From Lepidurus packardi (taxonomy: Eukaryota > Arthropoda > Branchiopoda > Notostraca > Triopsidae), in the NCBI GenBank assembly GCA_023053545.1, contig JAKZAN010000004.1:4588001-4652000 (forward strand): a stretch of 64,000 bases of DNA, written 5' to 3'. The notes beneath the pieces were generated by a model, which ran no database searches, was not told the origin of the DNA, and was given only the letters and a program-made list of their open reading frames with translations. Positions 24,557 through 36,302 of the stretch are shown here, piece after piece. The translations under genes were made by a program, and so were the position numbers. Position 1 is the first letter of the stretch, and each line of letters starts with the position of its first letter.

Positions 24557-27500
24557 ATGAAGACAATATTTCGGGCTCGTTGGGTACTACTCTTTGCTTT
24601 AAGCCTATTTGGCGTAAAAGCGTTAGAAAATGGATTAGCGCGCACTCCACCGATGGGATGGTTAGCATGGGAGCGTTTTCGTTGCAATACGGACTGTGTG
24701 AACGACCCCGATCATTGTATCAGGTAAAAAAAAAACGAAGAAGCTTCTTTTTTTTATCGTTACACATATTCGAAAATAGAAACTTGTAAAACTTGTATGC
24801 TCTTGTTTGCACACTATAAGGAATCGAAGGTTTCCAAGTAAGTTATGAAATAATGAAACTAATTGTTTGGTGTCCTAAAGGAGACAGAACTGGTTCTTTG
24901 TATGACTGAGATGGGTTGCAAACTTTCTCCGGGAATGATAACGAAAACAACACACACTGAGTGCTCTGAATTTTAGTTTTACTTTTATTTTTGAGGGGAC
25001 ATCCCGGGGAATCTTTGGGGGAAAGTCTGATTAGCAAATTGGCGGTTAACCCCCTTTAGGAAGAAACTTTCTAAAAAAAAGTTAAAAGGAATAATTCAGA
25101 AATTGTGTCCCAAAGTTTTCCGCGTATGGTTTCTTATAAGTGGGGAGGTTTTAGCTTGTCCATTCATGTTTAGCCAAATGTGGTTCATCTCACCTCAATT
25201 CTTAAAGCTTAGGCGTCACACTTTCGTAAAAAAAGCAATTTTTCCCTTTTCTTTACACTTTCTTCTCCCGTCATCTGGAACGTACTAATAACTATTTCAT
25301 AGCTGTCGTAATATGTGCACTTATTTTTTTTTCGTAACAGGACAAAAGGAAAGGGAAAAACAGGACCAGATATGGTGTTTTGGGAAAGGAGAATTTCGGT
25401 CAAAACTGAAGCTTGAGTCGAGTTTAGTACGTTTGGGAAAGTGTTAACGGAAAAGGAATCGTCAATTTTGTTCAGATTGATAGTTTTTTCTTTTTTGCTC
25501 GCTATTAAGAATCGTACGAGACAAGTTAACGTGGAAACTTTCATTTTCATCTTTTTTCGTTTCCGTTCCAAGTGGCCTTGGCTTACACCATTTACATAAT
25601 AGATGAGTTTCCGGTACTAACGGGAAACTCTTCCTAATGTTTTTCTTACAGCGAGCGACTGTTTATGACAATGGCAGACTTGATCGTGTCTGAAGGTTAC
25701 TTGGATGCGGGGTACGGGATGGTATCATTGGATGATTGTTGGCTAGCGAGGGACCGTGATGAGTATGGAAGACTCCAGCCTGATCCTTACCGTTTCCCAT
25801 CGGGTATCAAAGGCTTGTCAGATTATGTAAGTCATTACATTTAGAAAGTTTATCGGTTCCTATACCATTTCATTTGTTTAAGTTTGTTATTTCTATTATT
25901 TTATTTTTGTAGATCCATGCTCGCGGTTTGAAGTTCGGCATTTATGAAGATTATGGCAATTTCACTTGGTAAGAATCCAAATTCCAGTTGGTATTTTTTA
26001 GTTAATTTTTTAAGATTTTTTTAGGTGTAAGTATGTTTTTAGCGAGTTTTGCTAGTCAGAAATTATAACTTTGAGGTTTGTGATGTTCTTACAGTATTTT
26101 AAAACTACTCAATTTTCCGTACGAAGGGCTTAACGCGCGTAGAGACAAAATGGAACGGTTTTCTTTATTTTATAGAGTTCTTCATTCAAAATGTTTGTTT
26201 ATAAAAGTGGTAGAACGTAAAGGTGAACAAAATGGATCTGAAAAGGTTCATTTCTCCCCTTTTAACGGAGTTTTTCATTGCTGGGCTTCAACTTCGTGTG
26301 CTTTCGAACGTTTTGTATCCCATAAAAGAAAGCTTATAACTGTACAAAGCTTTACTATGTTTTGTTTTTTCACTCTAAAAACAGCGCTGGATATCCTGGT
26401 ATTTTGGGACATTTGGAAACCGACGCGCAAACTTTCGCTGATTGGGAAGTGGATTACGTCAAATTAGATGGCTGTTACTCGTTTCCTTCAGATATGGACC
26501 ACGGTAACAAAAATAAAAAAAGATTCATGATTTAGACAGATTATGTACGACAAAGACCTTTTGACTTACGACTTTCTCTACATCAGCACGACTTTTTGAT
26601 TTAAAATCTTTCGAATTTTGTTGAAAGTCCGGAATGCTCTGTTAGTAGTCCCATAACTACTCTTATAACCTCTTTTTCTTTTCTAGTGTCGTCCACGTGT
26701 TTGTCCCCATTTTTTAACATATACGTGTAGTTTTATTTTTTGTCCTCCGTGTTTTCTATTGTGCTGTAATCTGTAACCCTGTCAACCGTTACCAATTCAT
26801 ATTCAGGTTATACTTTGTTCGGCTACTACCTAAACCGGACCAGCCGGCCTATGATGTATTCTTGTTCCTGGCCTGTCTACCAAACCTACAGCAAACTAAA
26901 GGTCAGGCCAAACTAGTATCAAAAGGCCCCACTCTTCTGCATGGCATGAAAATTAGTCTTTCTGATTTTTTCTTATTCCATTTTTTAAACTGGAGCTGGA
27001 CTTACTCAAAAGACTTCTAAGACTGCTAGTTGTAGTCGTACCACACTGCCGAATGTTTCCTTGTTTCAAAGTAGCACTTGGTGGTTATGGGTCTTATTAG
27101 GTTATCCTGAATTCGGGTATTTGATGAATCAGACGAATCGGCCCATGGTCTATTCCTGCTCTTGGCCAGCTTATCAAATCGATATGGAGGTAAACTTCTC
27201 TGGTTTAGCGGGCAAAAAAAAAAACGCATACCAAAACGCTTTAATTGCTCTGCTTTTATTCCTGAACTGGGTAACTGGGAACTGGGAATATGGTTTAGAT
27301 ACTTTAACCTTTTGGGGGCTTTTTTTATTGAATTATTTTCGATTTTTGATAATGAATTTTAAATGTTTTCTAGCCAAACTATACTTCGATTACTCAAACG
27401 TGTAATTTGTGGAGGAATTACGATGATATTGATGATTCCTGGGAGTCAGTCACTCGCATTATTGACTGGTATGGTAATAACCAAGACACTTTGGTGCCCA

Positions 27501-28402
27501 ATCATGGTCCTGGACACTGGAATGACCCCGATATGGTAATTAAAAAGTTTTGCAATATTTTACTCAGATGTACCCCTTATCTCTGCAATTAATGTATTGT
27601 TTTAATTAATAGTTGATTATTGGAAATTTTGGCTTGAGTTACGAACAAAGCCGAGCCCAAATGGCAATTTGGGCTGTGTTAGCTGCTCCTTTGCTCATGT
27701 CCACGGATTTGAGGACGATAAGACCAGAAATGAAAGCGATTTTGCTCAACAAGGCTGTGATAGCTATCGACCAAGATCTTTTGGGAATCCAAGGAAGACG
27801 AGTTTACAAGGTAAAAAAAGGAAAGAAAAATACGTTTTGTTGCTTAGAAAAAGTTGGGATTAAAAAAAAAACGGGATTTTAGGAATCTGGAATTGAAATC
27901 TGGATGAAACCAGTTACCCCAATTGTGCAGGGCAAATATTCCTATGCTCTTGTGTTTATGAACCGCCGTACTGATGGAACGCCATCCGAAGTATCTGTAG
28001 CGTTGAAAGAATTAGGCTTGGATTCGCCTAATGGTTACCAAGTCACGGTAATTTTTCTATTTATTTACTACTAAGTGTAATTTATCAAGATTAATATTAT
28101 TTGTATTATTCTGTTTATCATTTATTAGGGTTTTCTTTAAAAAATTGTATGGTTTCTAGGAACTGTTTGATGGGAAAGATATGGGGGTGATTTTACCTGC
28201 GCAGCAAATTCGTGTGGACGTAAATCCTACTGGCGTAGTCATGGTCAAATGCACTGCTCTCCCCGCTGGGTTCCAGAAGAATCCACTCAAAAGACCGCCA
28301 CAGTTCGTCATTGCTGCTCCTCAACTCTCGCCAGTTCCACATCATGTGAACGGCTGGGTACATCCTAATCGAGTGAATGTAAAGAAACGCTCAACTCGCT
28401 AA
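24557..28402 (+). CDS. NAGA: Alpha-N-acetylgalactosaminidase (GH27 lysosomal glycosidase) with an alternative exon pair
   Basis: Lysosomal glycosidase of the NAGA/GLA (GH27) family, removing terminal alpha-GalNAc or alpha-Gal from glycoconjugates. Exons: 24557-24723, 25652-25826, 25913-25968, 26385-26503, then 26807-26901 (5a) or 27101-27189 (5b), 27374-27535, 27613-27810, 27883-28047, 28160-28402; 457 residues with 5b, 459 with 5a. A signal peptide ends about residue 23, then [19 protein letters not shown], the NAGA N-terminus. The nucleophile is Asp161 in YVKLDGC; the acid/base is Asp220 in [34 protein letters not shown] and [12 protein letters not shown] are all conserved. With 5b the specificity pocket reads SCSWPAY (Ser193/Ala196), matching human NAGA Ser188/Ala191 rather than GLA Glu/Leu. 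The tail after the family end is extended by about 40 Pro/Asn-rich residues. All introns are GT-AG. Confidence 0.95.
26807..26901 (+). CDS. NAGA: NAGA alternative exon 5a (first copy of duplicated exon)
   Basis: 95 bp, entered in phase 1 and left in phase 0, flanked by ...ATTCAG and GTCAGG. It reads [15 protein letters not shown], then [17 protein letters not shown], clearly a diverged copy of the exon 200 bp downstream. The N-x-T glycosylation site and SCSWP are kept, but Val replaces Ala at the position equal to human NAGA Ala191, and it is two residues longer. The open frame, intact sites and conserved core argue against a dead copy. Confidence 0.8.
27101..27189 (+). CDS. NAGA: NAGA alternative exon 5b (second copy of duplicated exon)
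   Basis: 89 bp with the same phases as 5a (in 1, out 0). It reads [15 protein letters not shown], then [15 protein letters not shown], the copy most like vertebrate NAGA. Using 5a and 5b together would shift the frame, so only one can be used per mRNA. Confidence 0.9.
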
Positions 28403-28693
28403 AATAGATGAGGCAAAACATGACTAAAATGTAATGGAGAAAGAATTCTTTGGGGTTTACGAGTTGTTAAAATTATGATTTTAGACTGCGTTTGGGTTGA
28501 AAATTCAGTTAATTCCAAATAAGAGGCAAAAAGGAAGAACAATTGGCTGGGGAGTTTCAAGTTTGTCTCCTGGAGAGCGAATTAAAATCATTAAAACCGT
28601 ATTTGAACGTGTTCTAGTGGACTTTTTATTCCATGGACGTTCGAAAAGAAGAAAGCTGCCTTGCTTTATGTTTGTATCACAACTTTGATGGAT

Positions 28694-28699
28694 AATAAA
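28694..28699 (+). terminator. Poly(A) signal AATAAA for NAGA
   Basis: Canonical AATAAA about 290 bp after the NAGA stop codon on the same strand; a second one lies near 28797. Confidence 0.55.
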
Positions 28700-28963
28700 C
28701 TTAAACTAAGTTGGACATTACATTTGCTTTACTTGAAACGGAATGTATGTATAAAACTTATACAGGAGATAAACTGCAAGAACAAAAAGGCAACTAAATA
28801 AAAAATTTGGAAATGTAAAAACTAGTAAACGTAGTTGATATAAGTGTTAAAAAATCAATTAATACAGCATTCGTAGCGAATTCTGTTTAAAGAAAAATAA
28901 GAATAATTGGAAACAAACGTATGTAGTCCCTTTGCAAAAAAACGGATACCTGTATGTTAGACT

Positions 28964-28969
28964 TTTATT
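28964..28969 (-). terminator. Poly(A) signal for the unknown membrane-protein gene
   Basis: TTTATT on the plus strand reads AATAAA on the minus strand, about 70 bp past the stop codon at 29037. Confidence 0.5.
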
Positions 28970-29036
28970 TTCAATGTCTATAGTACAAGATCAAGTATAC
29001 TCTCATATTTGTACCAATCGCATTCTCCATCAATAC

Positions 29037-31452
29037 TTACGAGCTTTTCACTTTCTTTTTCTCTACAATTTCCGATCCGGATCGGAAGAGCATATTCGAA
29101 AAAATCAAAAAAGCCGCCCAGGTAATCCCAGCAATGACAGTCACGTACTCGACCTTGTTTTCAAACGGAGTGCCACAAATTGTATACCACTCTACCCCAT
29201 CTCGAGGAGGCCTCTGTCCAGGCAAACAGTGGAAGTCAAAGTACTGCTCATCGTAATCAGAAATACAGAGATATTTCCGCTTCTGTAACGTCTACGAACA
29301 TAGTAAATAAATATAGTCAAATAAAATATTGACACAATTTATTGACAAATAAATTCATAAAAACGAACTTTACCATGCCAAAAGCAGTCTGGACCGGCGA
29401 ATAAACGTCACAAGATCCCGTTCTCTCATGAATCCCAATAGATACTTCGTTTTCCGGTGTTCCGTACAATACGATGCTCATATAAATGCTATAATGCAAG
29501 ATTAAGGCGACAGCGATCTCGTTAATACCACCAAAGACACCTACAAAGTGGAAAAAATACAAATAAGAGTAAACATGCCCATTAATAAAAGCAACGCAAA
29601 CCTATAAGGTTTAATGTTTCTTATAATAGCGAGAAAGGGAACTAAAAAAGGGGAATACAAATCCGAACAGGCTAATAAAATAAGACAAATGACTACTTGG
29701 TGAATGGCGTGCTCCAATAGCTGGGTTTCGATCGGCCGACCAGGCAATCAAGAAGAAAGTGACAGCCAAAATAATGACGCAAAGTTCGGTGTGCACGCCC
29801 CCAATATCATGGACGGGATGATAAAACGGAATGAATTGAAGTACGCCGCCTGGCATTCCACATAGTGCTGCTAGGATTGAGCAAAGCCACTCTTTCCCAG
29901 CACTATTTTGAAATTAAAATAAAATAAATCGAAAAGTTAAAGAAAAGAATAAAAACCACTTCAGACTAAACAAACCTTCCAGCTTGCCACTTGTCGGCAG
30001 ACTTTCCCATGATGATTCTTCGCCATATGTGGAACCAAAAGGTTAAACTGGCCGCAAAAGTAGCATGGAAATAATACGAGTTCCAAGGCACCCAATAATG
30101 GCGGTCATAGATGTTCGGATCAGTGTCGTGCCAGGTCCAATGTGCAAACTTGACACTAACGATATCATATGGCATGTCGATCAATACCACCGATAAGCCC
30201 ACTGTATATCCGGCCAGATGAGAAAAAAATAAAATAAAAACGAACGTCTTTAATCACGCTAGTGAAAGGAAATTGTCAGGATGATTCTGTCTACACTATA
30301 CCGGCAAACGGTTCCGCCCATCGAGGCAATTTCATGCGAGAAACGGCCACACTTGCATTATAGATGAAGGTCGGATCTAGCAAAAATAAATGAAATTAAT
30401 TTACTTATGCCCTGTAAAGGTAAAGAAGACGTCTACAATAAATAAATAGGAAAATATCAATAAAAACTGAACAAAGAACAATATATTTATCTTGTTTACT
30501 TACTATTCAAAATAATTTCTAGTGTCAAAGGAGAATGGCCACCACAATCACAGTTCGCGATTTTGATGACTGCTTATAGCAATAATAATGAAAAACATTG
30601 TTCATCTTCCCTTGATTAGCCATTCAAGAACACATCGGTATTCCAACTTTTGATTATGATATCACAGACGGATTATGGCGTGGCCTACGATGCTTTTACC
30701 ATGGTTACTTGGTAGACCTACGCTTTGAGGAGTAAACTCGGTATCACAGAAAATGACACGTCTGTGACGTCAAAAAGCCACGTGACCCAACTGTTTTAAA
30801 GTTGCTTGCTTTGATGGCTTAATTACTTTCGCGAACGATAGAAAGAAAAATTGCATTAGATCCTAGTTCTTTTACTCTATTCTTAAATCTTATTTTTAGT
30901 GACCATTGCCCTTTAACTGTAAGACTTATGTTACAGATAAGAAACTAAGAGAAAACTTACACAAGAACATGATATGGATGGGCAGTCGTCTTCCCAGTAG
31001 AACAATAGTAGTTTGGGAGTGCCAAAAGTTATCGATATCAGGAAGCCAGTAGGCAGCGCATTCCACTACCAATCCATGCAAAATAGTCGTGTACCACAAG
31101 TACTTGAATCTTCCCCCTACTCTCCTTGCTGATAAGATATAACAACATAATTATACTTTCATTTTTCTGCTAAAAATTTATATAAGCTTACAATGCAGAA
31201 ACGTGAGTAATCCAATAGTCAAATAACCCAATTCCGCGATCAGGTAAGTAGGTTGGGCTGCCCATGCATCTCTGGGATCTCTGACTTTAATGAACCAGTC
31301 CACCCACTATTCAAAGAAAACAATGAGCTATTCTTCTGCATTAGAATTCCTTATAAAAACAATCCAAAAATTACGTTTTCGAATTCCAAATCTTTGACTT
31401 GTACCGCGAACCCAGGCAAGGCCGTCAAATTCCGCACTTCACAGTCCTCCAT
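29037..31452 (-). CDS. Multipass membrane protein of unknown function (possibly DUF7802 family)
   Basis: Function not recognised. Eight minus-strand exons: 31452-31375, 31306-31192, 31128-30961, 30376-30302, 30201-29976, 29902-29697, 29540-29374, 29291-29037; they join in phase to 429 residues. The short soluble N-terminus is followed by WFIKVRDPRDAWAAQPTYL and many hydrophobic segments, with about eight or nine membrane helices in total, many starting or ending in Trp, Tyr or His. A conserved-looking loop holds FAHWTWHDTDPNIYDRHYW and VPWNSYYFHATF; later come FYHPVHDIGGVHTEL and a Cys/Pro/Trp-rich luminal stretch (CLPGQRPPRDGVEWYTICGT) before a last helix and a basic tail. The His/Asp-rich loops could bind metal, which is inference only. 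The donor ending exon 6 (A|GTAGTC at 29696) is weak, so that junction is the least sure. Divergent from F-spondin. The resemblance to DUF7802 proteins is from memory. Confidence 0.75.
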
Positions 31453-32637
31453 GACTCACGCAATTATGACTCCACTCTAAAACTGTGAGAAACAAGATGC
31501 TACACATTAATCCAACCGCTTGAGTTGCTATCCGCACAATCTGTTTCAGCTGTTAACACATTAGGAGCCTTCTCAGCAACAAAAAAATAAGATTGCTTTT
31601 AAGAGCCAGCCATTAGACAGCTTATCAGTTTTTTTTTCTGTGTCTAGCCACGCATAGAAAGTGAACCAGGGCGACTGCTGAGATAATCTTTGGAATCTTA
31701 GCAGGCCAGAGGTCAGTAATCCAAACCCAACAGCTCTAAGCACAATTTCCGTCCAAAACGAAGAAGAGAGGCTGTGGATGATTCGAGAGAGTAACCGCGC
31801 AAAAACCGGACCGCGCTAACAGACTTTCTCTTATTCTCTCAAAACTTTTTGCGCAACGTTTAGGCAATAATGAAGAAATTTGGACAAGATAGGAAGTAGG
31901 GGATGGTGGAGGGGGTGGAAGGGAATGGAAAGCGATGGAGAGGGGCACGAGGAAGAAGGGAAGCTCCCTAAGAAGCCCTAATAACGCAAACTCGCATGCT
32001 CCCGAAAAGCAAAAGCATCGAGGAAAGCGAAAGAACCTTTGAAACGACAGGTTAAGCACCAGAAGACAAGACGCAACTCCATCATACGTGATACCACTCG
32101 ACTAGCTAGAAGACGCTTATACAAAGTTGGTGGCAGAAAAAAAGTTGGAAAACTGCATCGCTCTAGTGCTCAGTGAATTACATTTACTCCAGTTTGTTGT
32201 ATTCGTGGTCTTTTACTTCCCCGAAACCACTTTTGGATTTCATTGTTGCGGAAGCGGCAAATCGCCTTTAGGGCGCCCCTTGCCTCCCCTTCGCCACGCA
32301 CAAGAGGTGACTGAGATGTTTCATTGTTGCCGACAGAAACGGATTTGAAGGAAAGACCTCTAAGGATTCAGTTAATCTGACTTCTGAGGCTTGTTTCCGC
32401 TATAAAAGCGACAAAGAAAATCAATGATTTAAAGACCTTTAAGTTCCCTGTAAACATAAGTATAGTAACTTTGGAGTACGTAAGAATATTACGATGGTTC
32501 TACAAGGTTTCACAACACTCAAACTGGTCGGTTCAGTCTGAAACGGTTCAGCCTTGATCCTTAACTTTTACTACTTTATTTTGTTTTGCTTTAAGTTTGT
32601 TTTTCTTTTCACTCCATTTCTGTAGAAATAAAGAAGA
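31453..32637. other. Divergent intergenic region, membrane protein (-) / F-spondin (+)
   Basis: About 1.2 kb with both promoters. A TATA box lies at 32401 on the plus strand. The rest shows no recognisable gene; the open frames at 31736-32059 (-) and 32127-32348 (+) have no family resemblance. Confidence 0.5.
32401..32408 (+). promoter_or_regulatory. TATA box, probable F-spondin core promoter
   Basis: TATAAAAG in a GC-richer setting, 237 bp upstream of the F-spondin ATG on the same strand. A start near 32430 would give a leader of about 200 bases without an intron. Confidence 0.55.
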
Positions 32638-35600
32638 ATGCTGGGTCGGATTGGAGCCATTTTTGTAGTAACCATTTTGTTGACGGAATTGAACCCGAGC
32701 GCCTACGGCAACAAATATAAAACTGTTTCTTCGTCCGGTTTCCGGTGCCATCAGCATATCGAAGGAGTCCAATCAAGCAAAACCCCTGGCGATAATGGGT
32801 TTCGTTTGAAAATCTCAGGCAATCCGGATAAATACGTGCCTGGTGAAGTGTATACAGGTAAAATTTGCACAATATTTTTGTATTTTCTCCCCCCTTTATT
32901 TTGAACAGCTTTTCTCCTTGGCTACTACTCCATAAAAACGCTCCTATGCACTAAAGATTTAAAGGAATGAAAAGAGCATAATTTAAAAACTCATCAATTT
33001 TTGTCAAATGACTTCCGTTTTTTAGAAAATGTACCAAAAAGTTGGAAAAAAAGGGTTTGTGGTATGGACAAATTCTTAAACGCTTGGGATTTAAAAGAGA
33101 TTAATAGTTGGTTAGAATTGCATTCTACACGTTGACTATGCTGCTCACGTCACAGTTTGATTAGCTAGTTTGGGGGGTGGAGGGTGACAGGGGTGACAAG
33201 AAAGTCATCTTGGACGTGTGAGCGATGCGAAATCAGCTTATTTTTGGTGATACGCGATCGCAATTTTGTTATTATGTTTGTGTGAAAAAGGCGCAGCTAA
33301 TATCTTTTTTCTTTTTGAAACTTCTATGTTTTTTTGGGGGGCGAAATGATAGTGACTATGCAGGGCTGGCGGACGCAGTACACTGTCCAGAAGTTTATAG
33401 GTTTCGTATTAAGTGCGGAACCAGGCGATGCGTCTACTGACGCCAGTCCGGACACAGTGGGCACATTCCAATTATTCGGTGACGCATTAACACGATTTAG
33501 TGATTTCTGTCCCAATGCTGTCACTCAAACGTCTTCAGTGCCTAAGACAGAAATTCAAGTACTCTGGACAGCCCCAGGCTCGGGCAACGGTTGCATTAAA
33601 TTCAGGTATTTCCGCATTTTTTCCCTTTAAAATTACACACTTTCAATTCCCTGATGCCTAAATAATAATATTACCATTTTAGTAATATCACTAGCAGTGG
33701 CGGTACTATTAGTAATACTAATACTCTTAGAAATATCGATATTGCCATAGATTTAACACATTACTGTCCTCACTTTGCTTTTACCCATATTGCTGCAGTG
33801 ATACTAGTAAAACCAAAATTAATTATTATTATTTGTGTAGGAAGATTGACAATAATTGCACTGTACTAATTCTAATTAATTCATTGCTACTATTAGATGT
33901 GACTGAAATTACGTTAATACCACATATTACTATATTACTTTTGGCATTTTACTAATGTGGATCTCAAGTCGTTCACTTGCTTCTACATTTCTAGTAATAA
34001 AAGGAAAAGGAACGAGAAAAAAAAAAGAGAGAGAGAGAAAATCATACGAATGCACACATGGCCCTAACTTACGTAAGGAGAGGGGAAACTTGATGAGCTC
34101 TGGTTCATCAGCTCGTCTCGGGACACTAAGACGCCCAAACTATCATAAAGCTAACGCTTGTTTTATACAAGTTGTCTATTTACGGAAGTTACTTCCCCCT
34201 TTTTTGGGTCTCTTTCCCACTAGCCAAAAAGAGAAGAACGTCCACATATAAGCTTCTAATCAGATCCAATTACCGCGTTTGCTGGCTGACCGCGTTTCCC
34301 ATATTGTCAGCCGCTTTTCTCAGAACTGGCTGCGCGGAAACTGCTGTACATTTATAGCCAGCAAGTATCGATATATTAGAACTGCACCTACATATACGAA
34401 ACCCGTGGGGTTTGCATGGCTGGCTATAATTGCGTTAATGAGTAGTAGTGCATCAGATTGGGTGACTTCCCTTCTTAGTTGTCCCTCAGGGTACAATATA
34501 ACTGTGAAGTAATACGGCAGATTTTTGTCACCAAAAATCTAAAGCTTTCTATTTCTGTCTGTGTGTGATATGTTGGTATCTTTGTAGAGCAACTGTAGTG
34601 GAAGCCAGGGATGTTTGGTATGCCGAAGATGGGGGTTTAACCAAAGAACTTTGTGAAGAACGACGGGAAAACCAAGACGAGCAGCCAGAAATAGTTGAAC
34701 CTTGCTGCGCTTGCGACGAAGCGAAATATGAGGCATTGAAATACTCCAAAAATTATTAGTAATGGATCATAAAAACTATGTTTTATGCGTTTAGGTGACG
34801 TTCGAAGGTCTTTGGTCGCGACACACGCATCCCAAAGATTTCCCCACCAACGAATGGCTGATCCATTTCAGCGATATCATCGGAGCGTCCCACAGCTCAG
34901 ATTACAGAGTCTGGGAATACGGCGGAATAGCTTCAGATGGATTACGCCAAGTAGCTGAGTGGGGATCTACTCGCCAGATGGAGTCCGAATTGAAATCCGA
35001 AGTAAAATTTCGCAGCAAAAAGTTTTCTTGCTACTTTTCTAGCAAAAACAAATAATGAAAAAAACGAAAATTTATTTTCCTAGAGTGAGCATATCCGAAC
35101 GATTATCAAATCGAGAGGCTTATGGCCTCCTAACGTGAATGGCAAAACCTTCGCCGTCTTCAGGGTCGATAAGAAACATCACTTAATGTCCCTAGTCTCC
35201 ATGTTCGGTACGTAATTCGTTATTTTTGTAGAAATACTGTCAGGAATATCAAAACACGCCCCTAATGGAGTCCCAGGTCTGTTTGCTAACCAAGTTCTTG
35301 CCACACAGAATTTCGGTAATGGATAAGGGGTATGCTACATTTGTAACATAATTTCAGGCTTAAAAAGTCATCTCTTAGGGTCCATCTTTTAGGGGTCACC
35401 ATGCATGGACCCTAAAATGCAATCCACGGTTCAAATTTTTTAAGTTTGCGACATTTAAAAACTTGTTAACTTTTAAAAGCTTGAAAACAGTTGGAAAAGC
35501 AAAATACTAAGAGAGTTTGAGAAAAGCATAAAACATGGGTTTTACGTTCGGTCCAGCTTACTGGCCTAACAGAAATATGGGAAGAAATGCCTTCTACTAG

Positions 35601-36269
35601 AAGAATTAATTGCAACTACCAGCAAAAAAAATAGAAGAGTTACTTGAGCATATATCGGGAAAAAATCCTGGTAGAATTACTAATAGCATCAGAAATAATG
35701 GCAGAGTAACCGAACTAGCCGAACGCATGATTTTGATACTTAGGCAGAAACGTTGAAATGTTGGTAGAAATATCACCTAAATCTCCTTTAAAAAAATACT
35801 GAACGACCTTTCTCTCCGGACAGGACCTTCACCCGACTGGGTCGTTGGTGTATCAGCATTAGAATTGTGCTTAAGAAACTGCAGTTGGGTGGATAGTCGC
35901 GTCCTTAACTTGTACCCATGGGATGCGGGTACTGATAGCGGTATTACTTACATGGTAAACCTTATATGTTTATGTCTAATTTGAAATGCATTTGTTTTTT
36001 TTACTAATAATTGTCTTTATTCTAATAATGTCAAGTCACCTAATGCAGCCACGACTCCACGTGAGAAAATCCGCCGAATCACTACGAGTAACCCTTCTGA
36101 TCCTCGTTCGCCGTTTTACGATCCCAACGGTACTCCCATGAAACCTTTAGCAAGACTCACTGTAACTCGCCAACGACTCTACGAGAAGAGCTGTACTGAC
36201 ACTGGTTTACTCAGCGAGGATGCTATCGATCATCCCGATACTTCCGAAGATGCCAAACGCCGTAAGAAC

Positions 36270-36302
<33 letters not shown>

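Larger units (their letters stand above)
28403..29036. other. Convergent 3' region of NAGA and the membrane-protein gene
   Basis: About 630 bp of AT-rich sequence holding both 3' untranslated regions, with poly(A) signals for each strand (see 28694 and 28964). No other gene seen. Confidence 0.6.
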
